From assembly GCF_051486985.1 (NCBI RefSeq), contig NZ_JAHVDV010000015.1:1-64000 (forward strand): a stretch of 64,000 nt of DNA. Reading direction: 5' to 3'. Both the position numbers and the translations under genes were made by a program. Below the pieces are notes generated by a model. That model was not told where the DNA came from. It searched no databases and saw nothing but the letters and a program-made list of their open reading frames with translations. Below, in pieces: positions 52,635 through 60,182 of this stretch (its first letter is position 1; each line of letters starts with the position of its first letter). Source of the DNA: CBFFRJ01 sp051486985 (GTDB taxonomy: Bacteria > Pseudomonadota > Gammaproteobacteria > Enterobacterales > Enterobacteriaceae).

Positions 52635-53351
52635 ATGAAGAAAAAAGAATTCGTAACCCAGGATCTCCTTAGCAAAATTTATCAATTCAGCGATGCAGGT
52701 CCACGAAAACTCCCGCCGGAAAGACAGCTTGCTGAGGAGTATGGTGTGTCGCGCTTTACCGTACGCCAGGCTATCGAAAAACTGGCCAGCATCGGCGTGG
52801 TGCGGATCATACAGGGGTCCGGGGCGTGGATTAACGAGCAGGCGCGCAGCAACCCGCTGGTCTATAACTCGATCACCGAAAAACGCTTCGATCAAATCCG
52901 CTTTCGGATGATCAGTCTGCATAAAAAACGGCCCGACCGGGATGAACAGCAGATCTTTGGCCTGCGTGACGAAAGCTTCATCTGGCAGTTTTGTCGGCTT
53001 CGTTATGTCGATGAAGAAGCCGTACAGATTGAAGTGTCCCGCATGCCGGTGGGGGGGTTCAGCGATCTTAATCAGCAGGTTATTGAAAGTTCGCTGCAAC
53101 AGTATGTGCTGGGAAAGGGCTATCATATCTCACATATGCTGACGACCTACCGGGCGGTCGCCGTCAGCCGTGAACAAGCGACGCTGCTGGGCTGCAAAAA
53201 GGGCAGCCCGGCTATGCATATCAGCAATCGCGGTATTCTGGAAGGGGGACAGGTCTATGAAATCAGCGACATTATCGACATCAATTACACCTGTACCTAT
53301 GTCATCCCCCATAATCGGCAGAATCTCGCTTTTCGCAAAGGCGAGCAGTAA
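52635..53351 (+). CDS. GntR-family regulator with UTRA domain
   Basis: HutC-type regulator of 238 residues: a winged helix-turn-helix (about 1-75, KLPPERQLAEEYGVSRFTVR) and a C-terminal UTRA small-molecule-binding domain (about 95-235, ending YEISDIIDINYTCTYV). The start at 52635 has AGGA nine bases upstream. It is convergent with the acid-sugar dehydratase, and probably controls that gene and the divergent PTS gene from the 278-base region between them. Ligand unknown, likely a phosphorylated sugar as in other UTRA regulators. Confidence 0.9.
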   Translation: MKKKEFVTQDLLSKIYQFSDAGPRKLPPERQLAEEYGVSRFTVRQAIEKLASIGVVRIIQGSGAWINEQARSNPLVYNSITEKRFDQIRFRMISLHKKRPDRDEQQIFGLRDESFIWQFCRLRYVDEEAVQIEVSRMPVGGFSDLNQQVIESSLQQYVLGKGYHISHMLTTYRAVAVSREQATLLGCKKGSPAMHISNRGILEGGQVYEISDIIDINYTCTYVIPHNRQNLAFRKGEQ

Positions 53352-53352
53352 G

Positions 53353-54552
53353 TTAAGGCGTGTGCATCGTCCCGTCCGGTAAGCGGCTTTGTGTCCACTC
53401 ATGCGGGCGGTAGAGCACCGGATAGCGTGATCCTTCCTGTTCATTGAACGTGACGCCAATGCCAGGCGCTTGCGTTGGATAGACAAAACCCTCTTTGACA
53501 ACGGGCGCGCCGGGGAAAACCGCATCGGTCGCGGCGGAGCGCGGTATGTACTCCTGAATCGCTGCATTGTGCAGGTGAATGTTCAGGTGCGTATTCACTG
53601 CAACGCCAATCGGGGTCATGTCACCAGGGCCATGCCAGGCGAGGCGTACACCAAAGGCCTGGCACAGCACCGCCAGTTTGAGCGCCGGGGTGATGCCGCC
53701 AATTTGTGAAATATGGCAGCGTATAAAATCAATACGGCGATGCACTATCAGCTCATGCCACTCCGCCGGATTATTAAAGAGTTCCCCCATCGCCAGGGGA
53801 ATGCAACTCTGCTGACGAACCTGTTCAAACCAGCCGCTCTGCTGCGGAGAAAGAATATCTTCGATAAAGTAGGGCTGATAGGGTTCAAGCCGCTTCGCCA
53901 GTTGCACCGCCTGTTGCGGGAAGAGTCGCTCATGCACATCGTGCAAAATTTCTAACCCAAACCCGTACTTTTCCCGCAGCGCTTTAAACATTGCCACGGT
54001 GTTATTCATATAGGTTTGCTGATCAAAATAGGCCCCCGGCGTCGGATTTTGCGGGGTGTGTAACGCGTCCGGCGTGCCGCCGTAAAAGCCCAACTGACAG
54101 CGAATGTGACGGTAGCCCTGTTCGCGCAAATGGTCGACGCTTGCAAATAATTCCTCCAGCGTTTCACCGCTGGCATGGCTGTAAGCGGCAATGGCGCTGC
54201 GCGATTGTCCGCCGAGTAATTGATAAAGCGGCATACCTGCCAGCTGGCCTTTGATATCCCAGAGCGCCATATCCACCCCGGAAATAGCATTGTTCATTAC
54301 CGGCCCATTACGCCAGTAGGCGTTAACGTTCATCATCTGCCAGAGGTCTTCAATGTGGTTGGCATCGCGTCCGATAAGCAGTGGCCTGAGATACTCATCC
54401 ACCATCGTTTTGACCGCCAGCGGACGCTGCTGAAAAGTGGCGCAACCGTGACCGGTGATGCCTTTATCCGTGGTCACGCGCACGGTCACCAGATTGTGCC
54501 TGTCCGGGCGAGTAATAAAACATTCGATATTTTGAATCAACGATGGCGTCAC
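53353..54552 (-). CDS. enolase-superfamily acid-sugar dehydratase (ManD/RspA-like)
   Basis: 399-residue mandelate racemase/muconate lactonizing-type enzyme of the mannonate dehydratase subgroup, which includes E. coli RspA. Metal ligands are Asp205, Glu231 and Glu257 in LHDVHERL, YFIEDIL and MGELFN; His207 and His307 (AWHGPGDMTP) are the expected acid/base residues; HISQIGGITPA is conserved. Such enzymes dehydrate D-mannonate or D-gluconate, often slowly, so the physiological substrate cannot be read from sequence. Divergent from the PTS gene, convergent with the GntR regulator (one base apart). Confidence 0.9.
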   Translation of the reverse strand: MTPSLIQNIECFITRPDRHNLVTVRVTTDKGITGHGCATFQQRPLAVKTMVDEYLRPLLIGRDANHIEDLWQMMNVNAYWRNGPVMNNAISGVDMALWDIKGQLAGMPLYQLLGGQSRSAIAAYSHASGETLEELFASVDHLREQGYRHIRCQLGFYGGTPDALHTPQNPTPGAYFDQQTYMNNTVAMFKALREKYGFGLEILHDVHERLFPQQAVQLAKRLEPYQPYFIEDILSPQQSGWFEQVRQQSCIPLAMGELFNNPAEWHELIVHRRIDFIRCHISQIGGITPALKLAVLCQAFGVRLAWHGPGDMTPIGVAVNTHLNIHLHNAAIQEYIPRSAATDAVFPGAPVVKEGFVYPTQAPGIGVTFNEQEGSRYPVLYRPHEWTQSRLPDGTMHTP

Positions 54553-54732
54553 AGGGAGACTCCTTTACAACGAGGTGATAAGCCAGAATGGCTATTATCT
54601 TCCCCCTAAATTTTGTGCAAGGTAAACCCTTTTTTAAGATAAATATTTTGGTCAGTTATTTTGATTTAATTTAATTAAAAACCGTACCAATTTGAGGTTG
54701 AGTTATCTATTGTCTGCCTTACGGTAGCGAAT

Positions 54733-54748
54733 TGTGACGTGACTCATG
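54733..54748 (+). promoter_or_regulatory. candidate CRP site upstream of the PTS gene
   Basis: TGTGACGTGACTCATG matches TGTGA-N6-TCACA in eight of ten half-site bases (TGTGA perfect, TCATG for TCACA). It is about 85-100 bases upstream of the PTS start, consistent with catabolite control. No operator for the GntR regulator could be identified. Confidence 0.5.
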
Positions 54749-54830
54749 TTTTATTGGTTTGTTTTGTCATTTCTCTTTCTTTACTCTTTAAGGCAAGAAG
54801 TAAAACGACAATATTCCTGCAGGAGCTTTT

Positions 54831-56201
54831 ATGGGAACGCAAGAGGCCATCAATAATATTATCCGCCTGGTGGGTGGGAAGGATAATATCAATAATGTCT
54901 GGCATTGCATGACGCGCTTACGCTTTGATCTTATTGATGATAACAAAGTGGATCAGGGGGCAATAAAAGCGCTACCGGGTGTGATGGGGGCGCAGTTACA
55001 GAGCGATCAATTCCAGATTGTTATTGGCCCGAAGGTCAACAGCTGGTATGAGCAAATGCTGGCAGCGCTCGGCAGCAAGCCGGAAACAACAACCAGTCCG
55101 GTGAAAGGGCATAAGAGCCTGGTATCAATGTTTATGGATACCGTTTCCGGGGTGTTTGGTCCTATCGTCCCCGCAATCGCTGGCGCCGGTATGATCAAAG
55201 GCCTGCTGGCCGGGCTGATTGCCCTGAAGCTGGTCTCTGCAAAAAGTGATACCGTGGTGATTATTGATTTGATCGCCAGCGGCGTTTTTTATTTTCTGCC
55301 CTTTTTCCTTGCCGTATCGGCGGCAAAAATCTTTAAAACTAATGAATATCTGGCAGCGGCGGTCGCCGCCTGTCTGATGTACCCCTCGTTAATTGATGCG
55401 GCGAAAGCGCTGGCGACCCATCAGGAAGGGGCCGTGAGTGCCCTGTGGCTGCTGAATGCCATCCCGGTCTCGGTGTTCAACTATGCCTCCAGCGTCATTC
55501 CGGTCATTTTCTCCATTCTGGCGCTGAGCTATATCCACCGCTGGGTCGACAGATTCATGCCTGATGTACTGAAAACCGTCTTTACCCCGACGCTGACGCT
55601 CTTTCTGGGGGCGCTGGCGGCGCTGGTGATCATCGGTCCGATCGGTATTTATCTTGGCAAGGCGCTGGCATGGTTTATCGAGGGGTTATTTGGCGTGTCA
55701 GCCAGCTTTGCCGGGCTGGTGGTGGGGGCAATTCGTCCGGTGGCAATCCTCACCGGGATGCACCACGCCATGACGCCGATTGCGCTGCAAAACTTCAGCG
55801 ATCGCGGCTACGACATGCTCATGCCAATGATGTTTATGGCGAACATGGCGATTGCCGGATCCACCTTTGCCATCTGGCGACTGAGCAAAAACCGTCAGGA
55901 CAAGACGGTGACGCTGTCCGCAGCAATTTCCGCGCTGTTGGGCATAACCGAACCGGCGCTGTTTGGTGTGCTCACGCGCTATAAAAAGGCCTTTATTGCC
56001 GCAACGGTGGCAAGCTCCCTGGCCTCAGCGTTCATTGCTTTCTTTGGTGTCCGACTTTATGGCTACATATTGTCGAGCATCTTCAGCCTGCCTGCCTATA
56101 TTGGCCCCTACTTTGTCTATGCCCTTTCCGGGGTGGGAATGGCGCTGGTGCTCTCCTTTGTGCTGACGACCATGCTGGTCGGAAAAGAGGCCACCGAATA
56201 A
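54831..56201 (+). CDS. PTS sugar transporter, EIIBC of the glucose superfamily
   Basis: 456-residue phosphotransferase permease. The EIIB domain (1-75) has the phosphorylated Cys26 in NVWHCMTRLRF. The EIIC domain (about 105-450) has ten hydrophobic helices with the conserved GAIRPVAILTGMHHAM and GITEPALFGV. There is no EIIA domain, so it depends on Crr or a similar IIA, like MurP, TreB and ScrA. The substrate is not evident; the sugar would enter as a phosphate. The start follows GCAGGAGC. No phospho-sugar hydrolase lies next to it. Confidence 0.93.
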   Translation: MGTQEAINNIIRLVGGKDNINNVWHCMTRLRFDLIDDNKVDQGAIKALPGVMGAQLQSDQFQIVIGPKVNSWYEQMLAALGSKPETTTSPVKGHKSLVSMFMDTVSGVFGPIVPAIAGAGMIKGLLAGLIALKLVSAKSDTVVIIDLIASGVFYFLPFFLAVSAAKIFKTNEYLAAAVAACLMYPSLIDAAKALATHQEGAVSALWLLNAIPVSVFNYASSVIPVIFSILALSYIHRWVDRFMPDVLKTVFTPTLTLFLGALAALVIIGPIGIYLGKALAWFIEGLFGVSASFAGLVVGAIRPVAILTGMHHAMTPIALQNFSDRGYDMLMPMMFMANMAIAGSTFAIWRLSKNRQDKTVTLSAAISALLGITEPALFGVLTRYKKAFIAATVASSLASAFIAFFGVRLYGYILSSIFSLPAYIGPYFVYALSGVGMALVLSFVLTTMLVGKEATE

Positions 56202-56202
56202 G

Positions 56203-56862
56203 TTACCGTCGGTGCGCCAGTCGGCGCACCAGATGGTCTCCGGCCATTTGTACCCCTTGTACCATGACCAATAAAATCACCACGGTAGCGAGCATCACCT
56301 GGTCATTAAACCGTTGATAGCCATAACGAATCGCCAGATCGCCAAGACCGCCGCCGCCAATAACCCCTGCCATCGATGAAAAACCAATCAGCATCACCAC
56401 GGTAAGGGTTATCCCTGCAAGCAGTGTCGGGAGGGCTTCCGGCAACAGCGCTTTGGTAATCACATGCCAGGGGCTGCCGCCCATCGACAATATGGCTTCA
56501 ATGCGGCCGTAATCCACCTCGTCCAGCGCACTTTCCGTTAGCCGGGCGAAGAAGGGAAATGCGCCGATGGTAATAGGCACGATGGCCGCGGTGCTGCCAA
56601 GCGTCGTGCCAATCAGCAGCCTGGTAAAGGGAATCAGGGCGATCAGTAATACGATAAAGGGCAGCGAACGGCCAAAGTTAATCACCGTAGCCAGCAGGGT
56701 ATTAAGCCGTGGCATCGGCACAAGGCCGTTTTTGCGTGAAATAAACAGTAAGACGCCCAGCGGAAGGCCAAGCAGCACGGTAAAGAGCGAGGCCAGCGCC
56801 ACCATATAAAGGGTATCGAGCGTCCCGTCGACCAGCAACGGCCACAAATCTTCCAGGCTCAT
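56203..56862 (-). CDS. MetI-like ABC transporter permease
   Basis: 219-residue permease with five membrane helices, similar to MetI (GTLDTLYMVALASLFTVLLG, then the coupling-loop region EAILSMGGSPWHVITKALLPEAL). The start at 56862 makes an ATGA overlap with the ATPase stop; a start four codons upstream (56874) is also possible. Last gene of the oxygenase-binding protein-ATPase-permease operon; its 3' end nearly touches the convergent PTS gene. Substrate inferred below to be a sulfur compound rather than methionine itself. Confidence 0.88.
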   Translation of the reverse strand: MSLEDLWPLLVDGTLDTLYMVALASLFTVLLGLPLGVLLFISRKNGLVPMPRLNTLLATVINFGRSLPFIVLLIALIPFTRLLIGTTLGSTAAIVPITIGAFPFFARLTESALDEVDYGRIEAILSMGGSPWHVITKALLPEALPTLLAGITLTVVMLIGFSSMAGVIGGGGLGDLAIRYGYQRFNDQVMLATVVILLVMVQGVQMAGDHLVRRLAHRR

Positions 56863-57650
56863 GCGACCACGCATAATGGCCTCCCGTTAAAGCCGTGGCG
56901 AGCCAGGAAATTCCGCTCGGCCTGCGGGTCATGAAGTAACGTCTGGCGCAGTTTTGACCTGGTGGCCACCAGCAGGTCGGCGATTTTGCCACTCTCAATG
57001 ATTTCGCCGTTTTCCAGCAGTGCGGCATGGCAGCAGAGCGTTTTCACCACTTCCAGCTCATGGGTAATCAGCACAATGGTTAGCTTCAGTTTTTGGTTGA
57101 TGTCGGCCAACAGTGACAGCACCGATGCGGTGGTTTCCGGGTCGAGCGCACTGGTCGCCTCATCGCACAGCAGCACATCCGGACGGGCCGCCAGTGCTCG
57201 TGCGATGCCGACGCGCTGCTTTTGCCCGCCGGAAAGCTGTGAGGGATAAGCTTTCGCTTTGTCGCTCAGTCCTACCAGCCAGAGCAGCTCTTCCACGCGC
57301 GCCTGACGCAGTGCTTTTGGCGTGCCGGCTATCTCCAGCGGCACGGCGACGTTATCTGCCACCGTACGCGCGTGAAGCAGGTTGAAGTGCTGAAAAATCA
57401 TGCCGGTGCGTAACCGATGTTCGCGCAGTCCGGCTTTGTCGAGCTGCGTAATCTCACTGCCATTAATGATGATGCGGCCCGTGGTGGGCCGCTCCAGCAG
57501 ATTCAGACAGCGGATCAGGGTGCTTTTCCCCGCGCCACTGCGCCCGAGGATGCCATAAATGGCTCCTTTTGGCACGCTCAGCGACACGTTATTCAGTGCC
57601 GGTCGGCCCGTTCCGGCGTAAATCTTACTCAGCCCTTCAACCTCAATCAT
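56859..57650 (-). CDS. MetN-like ABC transporter ATPase lacking the NIL domain
   Basis: ABC ATPase of 263 residues with Walker A GRSGAGKST (36-44), signature LSGGQKQR and Walker B LLCDEATSAL. It resembles MetN (D-methionine importer) but is about 80 residues shorter: the C-terminal NIL/C2 domain that binds methionine and inhibits MetNI is absent. So methionine trans-inhibition is not expected. ATGA overlaps with both neighbours show tight coupling. Substrate is set by the binding protein encoded just upstream. Confidence 0.9.
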   Translation of the reverse strand: MIEVEGLSKIYAGTGRPALNNVSLSVPKGAIYGILGRSGAGKSTLIRCLNLLERPTTGRIIINGSEITQLDKAGLREHRLRTGMIFQHFNLLHARTVADNVAVPLEIAGTPKALRQARVEELLWLVGLSDKAKAYPSQLSGGQKQRVGIARALAARPDVLLCDEATSALDPETTASVLSLLADINQKLKLTIVLITHELEVVKTLCCHAALLENGEIIESGKIADLLVATRSKLRQTLLHDPQAERNFLARHGFNGRPLCVVA

Positions 57651-58453
57651 GACTGTGGCGCAACCGGGATAACGGAGCCGTTGTAGGTTTTACGAATAAA
57701 TTCGGCCACCTGCGGCGAGGTCAGATCTTTTGCCAGCGCTTTAATACGTGGGTCACTGGCAAGCGCCGGGGTGGTGACCAGGATATTGGCATACGGGTTA
57801 TGGTCGGCACTCTCCAGACCCAGCGCATCTTTTGCCGGTGAGAGGCCCGCCTCCAGGGCATAGTTACCGTTGATAACCGCCAGCGCTACATCGTCCAGTG
57901 AGCGGGGGATCTGCGGTGATTCGACTTCCAGAATCTTCAGGTGTTTCGGGTTCTCAACGATATTTTTCGCAGTGGCCAGCGTACTTGCCGGATCGGTGAA
58001 TTTCGCATCCAGTTTTATCAGGCCCTGGCTTTGCAACAGGAAGAGCGCGCGGCTCAGGTTGGTGACGTTGTTGGGCACCGCGACGGTTGCGCCATCCGGC
58101 ACGGATTTAAAATCTTTGTACTGGCGCGAGTAAATACCCAGCGGTTCGATATGCACCGTGGCGGCGACGGCAAAGGTTTTACCCAACGCCTTTTCCTGAC
58201 TCTTCAGATAGGGCACATGCTGGAAGTAGTTGGCATCCACGTCGCCGCTCGCCAGCAGCTCGTTGGCATTTGCTCCGCTGGTCAGTTCAACAATGTTGAT
58301 ATCCAGCGTCGGGTCAATTTTTTTAACGTAATTTAAGATCTCGGCGTGTGGCACCGGATCGGCGGCGATACGCAGTGCTTCTGCCTGAGCGCTACTCCAG
58401 GCGAGAGAAAGAGACAACGACACCCCTGCCAGTTTAAATGCGGCATATTTCAT
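57647..58453 (-). CDS. NlpA/MetQ-family substrate-binding protein, non-lipoprotein
   Basis: 268-residue periplasmic binding protein of the MetQ/NlpA family (IVELTSGANANELLASGDVD, NYFQHVPYLKSQEKALG, VPNNVTNLSRAL). Unlike MetQ it has an ordinary signal peptide cleaved at about SAQA/EALRI, with no lipobox cysteine, so it is probably soluble. The start MKYAAFKLAG at 58453 has AAGGA eight bases upstream; the methionine three codons earlier has none. It lies 26 bases after the oxygenase. Members of this family outside MetQ import other organosulfur or amino-acid compounds; the ligand here is unknown. Confidence 0.88.
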   Translation of the reverse strand: MKYAAFKLAGVSLSLSLAWSSAQAEALRIAADPVPHAEILNYVKKIDPTLDINIVELTSGANANELLASGDVDANYFQHVPYLKSQEKALGKTFAVAATVHIEPLGIYSRQYKDFKSVPDGATVAVPNNVTNLSRALFLLQSQGLIKLDAKFTDPASTLATAKNIVENPKHLKILEVESPQIPRSLDDVALAVINGNYALEAGLSPAKDALGLESADHNPYANILVTTPALASDPRIKALAKDLTSPQVAEFIRKTYNGSVIPVAPQS

Positions 58454-58479
58454 GATGCTCATCCTTATATTGTTATGAG

Positions 58480-59508
58480 TTATACGATCAGTTGTTCACT
58501 GCGTTCGCGCAGCACATCGCGGTAATAGCGCTCGGCAACATCCGGGTGGGAACGCAAGCGGCCCTTCAGGTAGTTCCAGCCAACGTCCCGTAACAGTGGG
58601 TTTTGAGGATCGCTTTCCGGCCCCCGGGCTTCACGTGCCAGCGATTCAGGCAGTGCGTATACCGGGACAACGGCGTCCAGTTGCGCGCCCAGAAAGAACG
58701 CAATGGAGAGGCGCTCCTGCCCGGCCGGCGGCGACGTCACACGATGCACAGTGGCCCGCAGATAGCCGTTGGTCGCCAGTTCCAGCAGTTCACCAATGTT
58801 GACTACGAAGCTGCCGGGCAGTGGGATGGCCTCAATCCAGTTATTGGGGGAAACTTCGACCTCTAACCCTTTTTGCTCGTCCTGCAACAGGAAGCTCAAA
58901 AAGCCGGAATCTTTGTGGGCACCAACGCCCTGGCTGCTTCGGGTCCCCTCCTGACCGGGATAGCGAATCAACTTGATGTGTTCGTTGGGTTTCTCGCCAT
59001 AGAGCGCATCAAAGGCATTGGCAGGGAGCTGTAATGCTTCGGCAAAGGCGCGCAGTAACACAACGGCCATGTCGGTCATCGATTTTTGCCAGGCAAGCAG
59101 GGTGCTTTTTAACGCCGGTTGCTCCGCAGGCCAAAGATTCGGCCCCTGTAACCGACCCCAGCGGGGGGCGCTCTCGCTTAACGCCAGTGCGGGACGCTCT
59201 GCGCCAATATCAAACTGTTCGCGCCAGTCCGGTTTACCGCGGGTCAGCTCTGAGGCGGCACGGTTGTATCCGCGAAAATGGGGGGAGTTGATCATCGCTA
59301 CCTGCTGTTTTTGCTCCTCGTTTAGGGCAAAAAAGCGGCGGGCTTCCTGTTGAACGGTGTACTGAAGCGCGTCATTCACACCGTGGTGTGTGAGATAGAA
59401 GAAACCAATATCGCGCGCGGCGGTGCGCAATTGCACAAGGAAAGCATCGCGTTCAGCGGGATTGAAGTACCGCGCCAGGCTGAGGATAGGTAAGGTGGTG
59501 GCGTTCAT
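58480..59508 (-). CDS. isopenicillin N synthase-family Fe(II) dioxygenase
   Basis: 342-residue non-heme iron oxygenase of the isopenicillin N synthase/2-oxoglutarate family. Iron ligands are His198, Asp200 (GAHKDSGF) and His255 (TVHRVTSP); the 2-oxoglutarate-binding Arg266-x-Ser268 (ERLSIAFF) is present. The substrate is unknown. Because it is the first gene of an operon with a MetQ/N/I-like importer and follows a cysteine-rich leader frame, oxidative release of sulfur or an amino group from an imported compound is a reasonable inference, by analogy with TauD next to TauABC. The start follows CCGGAGAACATA. Confidence 0.9.
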   Translation of the reverse strand: MNATTLPILSLARYFNPAERDAFLVQLRTAARDIGFFYLTHHGVNDALQYTVQQEARRFFALNEEQKQQVAMINSPHFRGYNRAASELTRGKPDWREQFDIGAERPALALSESAPRWGRLQGPNLWPAEQPALKSTLLAWQKSMTDMAVVLLRAFAEALQLPANAFDALYGEKPNEHIKLIRYPGQEGTRSSQGVGAHKDSGFLSFLLQDEQKGLEVEVSPNNWIEAIPLPGSFVVNIGELLELATNGYLRATVHRVTSPPAGQERLSIAFFLGAQLDAVVPVYALPESLAREARGPESDPQNPLLRDVGWNYLKGRLRSHPDVAERYYRDVLRERSEQLIV

Positions 59509-59584
59509 TATGTTCTCCGGATAAGGGGTCGCAGGTGTTAATGCTTTTCAGGGGACGGGGTCTGGCACAACAGCAGCGCATCAT
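59453..59584 (-). CDS. candidate cysteine-rich leader peptide of the oxygenase-importer operon
   Basis: A 43-codon frame starting ATGATG at 59584, seven bases after GAGGA. It begins MMRCCCARPRPLKS, with a fourth cysteine at residue 18, and ends at a TGA inside the oxygenase gene, overlapping its first 56 bases in another frame. Three consecutive Cys codons at positions 4-6, behind a good ribosome-binding site and before a sulfur-type operon, are what a cysteine-sensing leader would look like. Such leaders are established in mycobacteria. No previous annotation is known to me for this one. The peptide itself is unlikely to have a function. Moderate confidence. Confidence 0.45.
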   Translation of the reverse strand: MMRCCCARPRPLKSINTCDPLSGEHNERHHLTYPQPGAVLQSR

Positions 59585-59745
59585 GATGCTTTCCTCACAT
59601 GTGGTTTAACGCCAGCTTGCCCTAAGCCCAGCCATTCAACCAATAACGTTCTTTTCTAATTTATGTCGGCGTGGGGTTCGTTGCTTTTGCGAAAAACAGA
59701 TAAGGCGTGGCAGTTGCGGTGGCCGGATAAATTCGTTATGATTTT

Positions 59746-59760
59746 TGTTATGTTATAACA
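59746..59760. promoter_or_regulatory. Zur box upstream of rpmE2-rpmJ2
   Basis: TGTTATGTTATAACA is a 15-base dyad that differs by one base from the enterobacterial Zur consensus TGTTATATTATAACA. It lies 18 bases before the rpmE2 start, where bound Zur-Zn would block transcription. This fits the known zinc-starvation control of the E. coli genes ykgMO. Confidence 0.82.
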
Positions 59761-59777
59761 AAACATGTGAGAGTAAG

Positions 59778-60038
59778 ATGAAACCCGATATTCACCCGTA
59801 CTACCGTACCGTGGTGTTTCATGACACCAGCGCGGATCAGTACGTTAAAGTAGGCTCGACCATTAAGACCGATCGTGAGATTGAACTGGAGGGCAAGACC
59901 TATCCTTACGTCACGCTGGATGTGTCATCAGCGTCGCATCCGTATTACACGGGCAAGCAGAAGGTGGTGGGAACCGAAGGCAGCGCAGCCCGTTTCCAGC
60001 AGCGTTATGGCCGTTTTCTTGGCACCAGGCGGGACTAA
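59778..60038 (+). CDS. rpmE2: zinc-independent ribosomal protein L31 type B
   Basis: 86-residue L31 paralogue (YkgM) of the C-minus type: the CXXC-type zinc cysteines of RpmE are missing, and no cysteine is left in the protein. The conserved MKPDIHPYYRTVVFHD start and ASHPYYTGKQ are clear. When zinc is scarce it replaces zinc-containing L31 and so frees zinc. Expressed with rpmJ2 from the Zur-box promoter; the start at 59778 follows GAGAGTAAG. Confidence 0.96.
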   Translation: MKPDIHPYYRTVVFHDTSADQYVKVGSTIKTDREIELEGKTYPYVTLDVSSASHPYYTGKQKVVGTEGSAARFQQRYGRFLGTRRD

Positions 60039-60041
60039 ACT

Positions 60042-60182
60042 ATGCAGGTACTGAACTCTTTACGCAGTGCAAAACAACGCCACCCTGACTGTCAGATAGT
60101 CAGACGCAAGGGGCGTATTTATGTGATCTGCAAATCTAACCCGCGCTTTAAAGCGGTTCAGGGTCGAAAAAAAAGAGGTTAA
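60042..60182 (+). CDS. rpmJ2: zinc-independent ribosomal protein L36 type B
   Basis: 46-residue L36 paralogue (YkgO) beginning MQVLNSLRSAKQRHPDCQIV and ending AVQGRKKRG. It lacks the full zinc-ribbon cysteine/histidine set of standard L36 and carries the insertion typical of the C-minus type. It starts three bases after the rpmE2 stop, so it is coupled to it. Its stop overlaps the convergent acetyltransferase stop by four bases. Confidence 0.95.
   Translation: MQVLNSLRSAKQRHPDCQIVRRKGRIYVICKSNPRFKAVQGRKKRG

Noticed and set aside
56203..58453. Calling the ABC genes metI, metN and metQ
   Set aside because: The ATPase lacks the NIL domain and the binding protein lacks a lipobox cysteine; the oxygenase partner and the absence of a MET box that I can see argue for a paralogous system.
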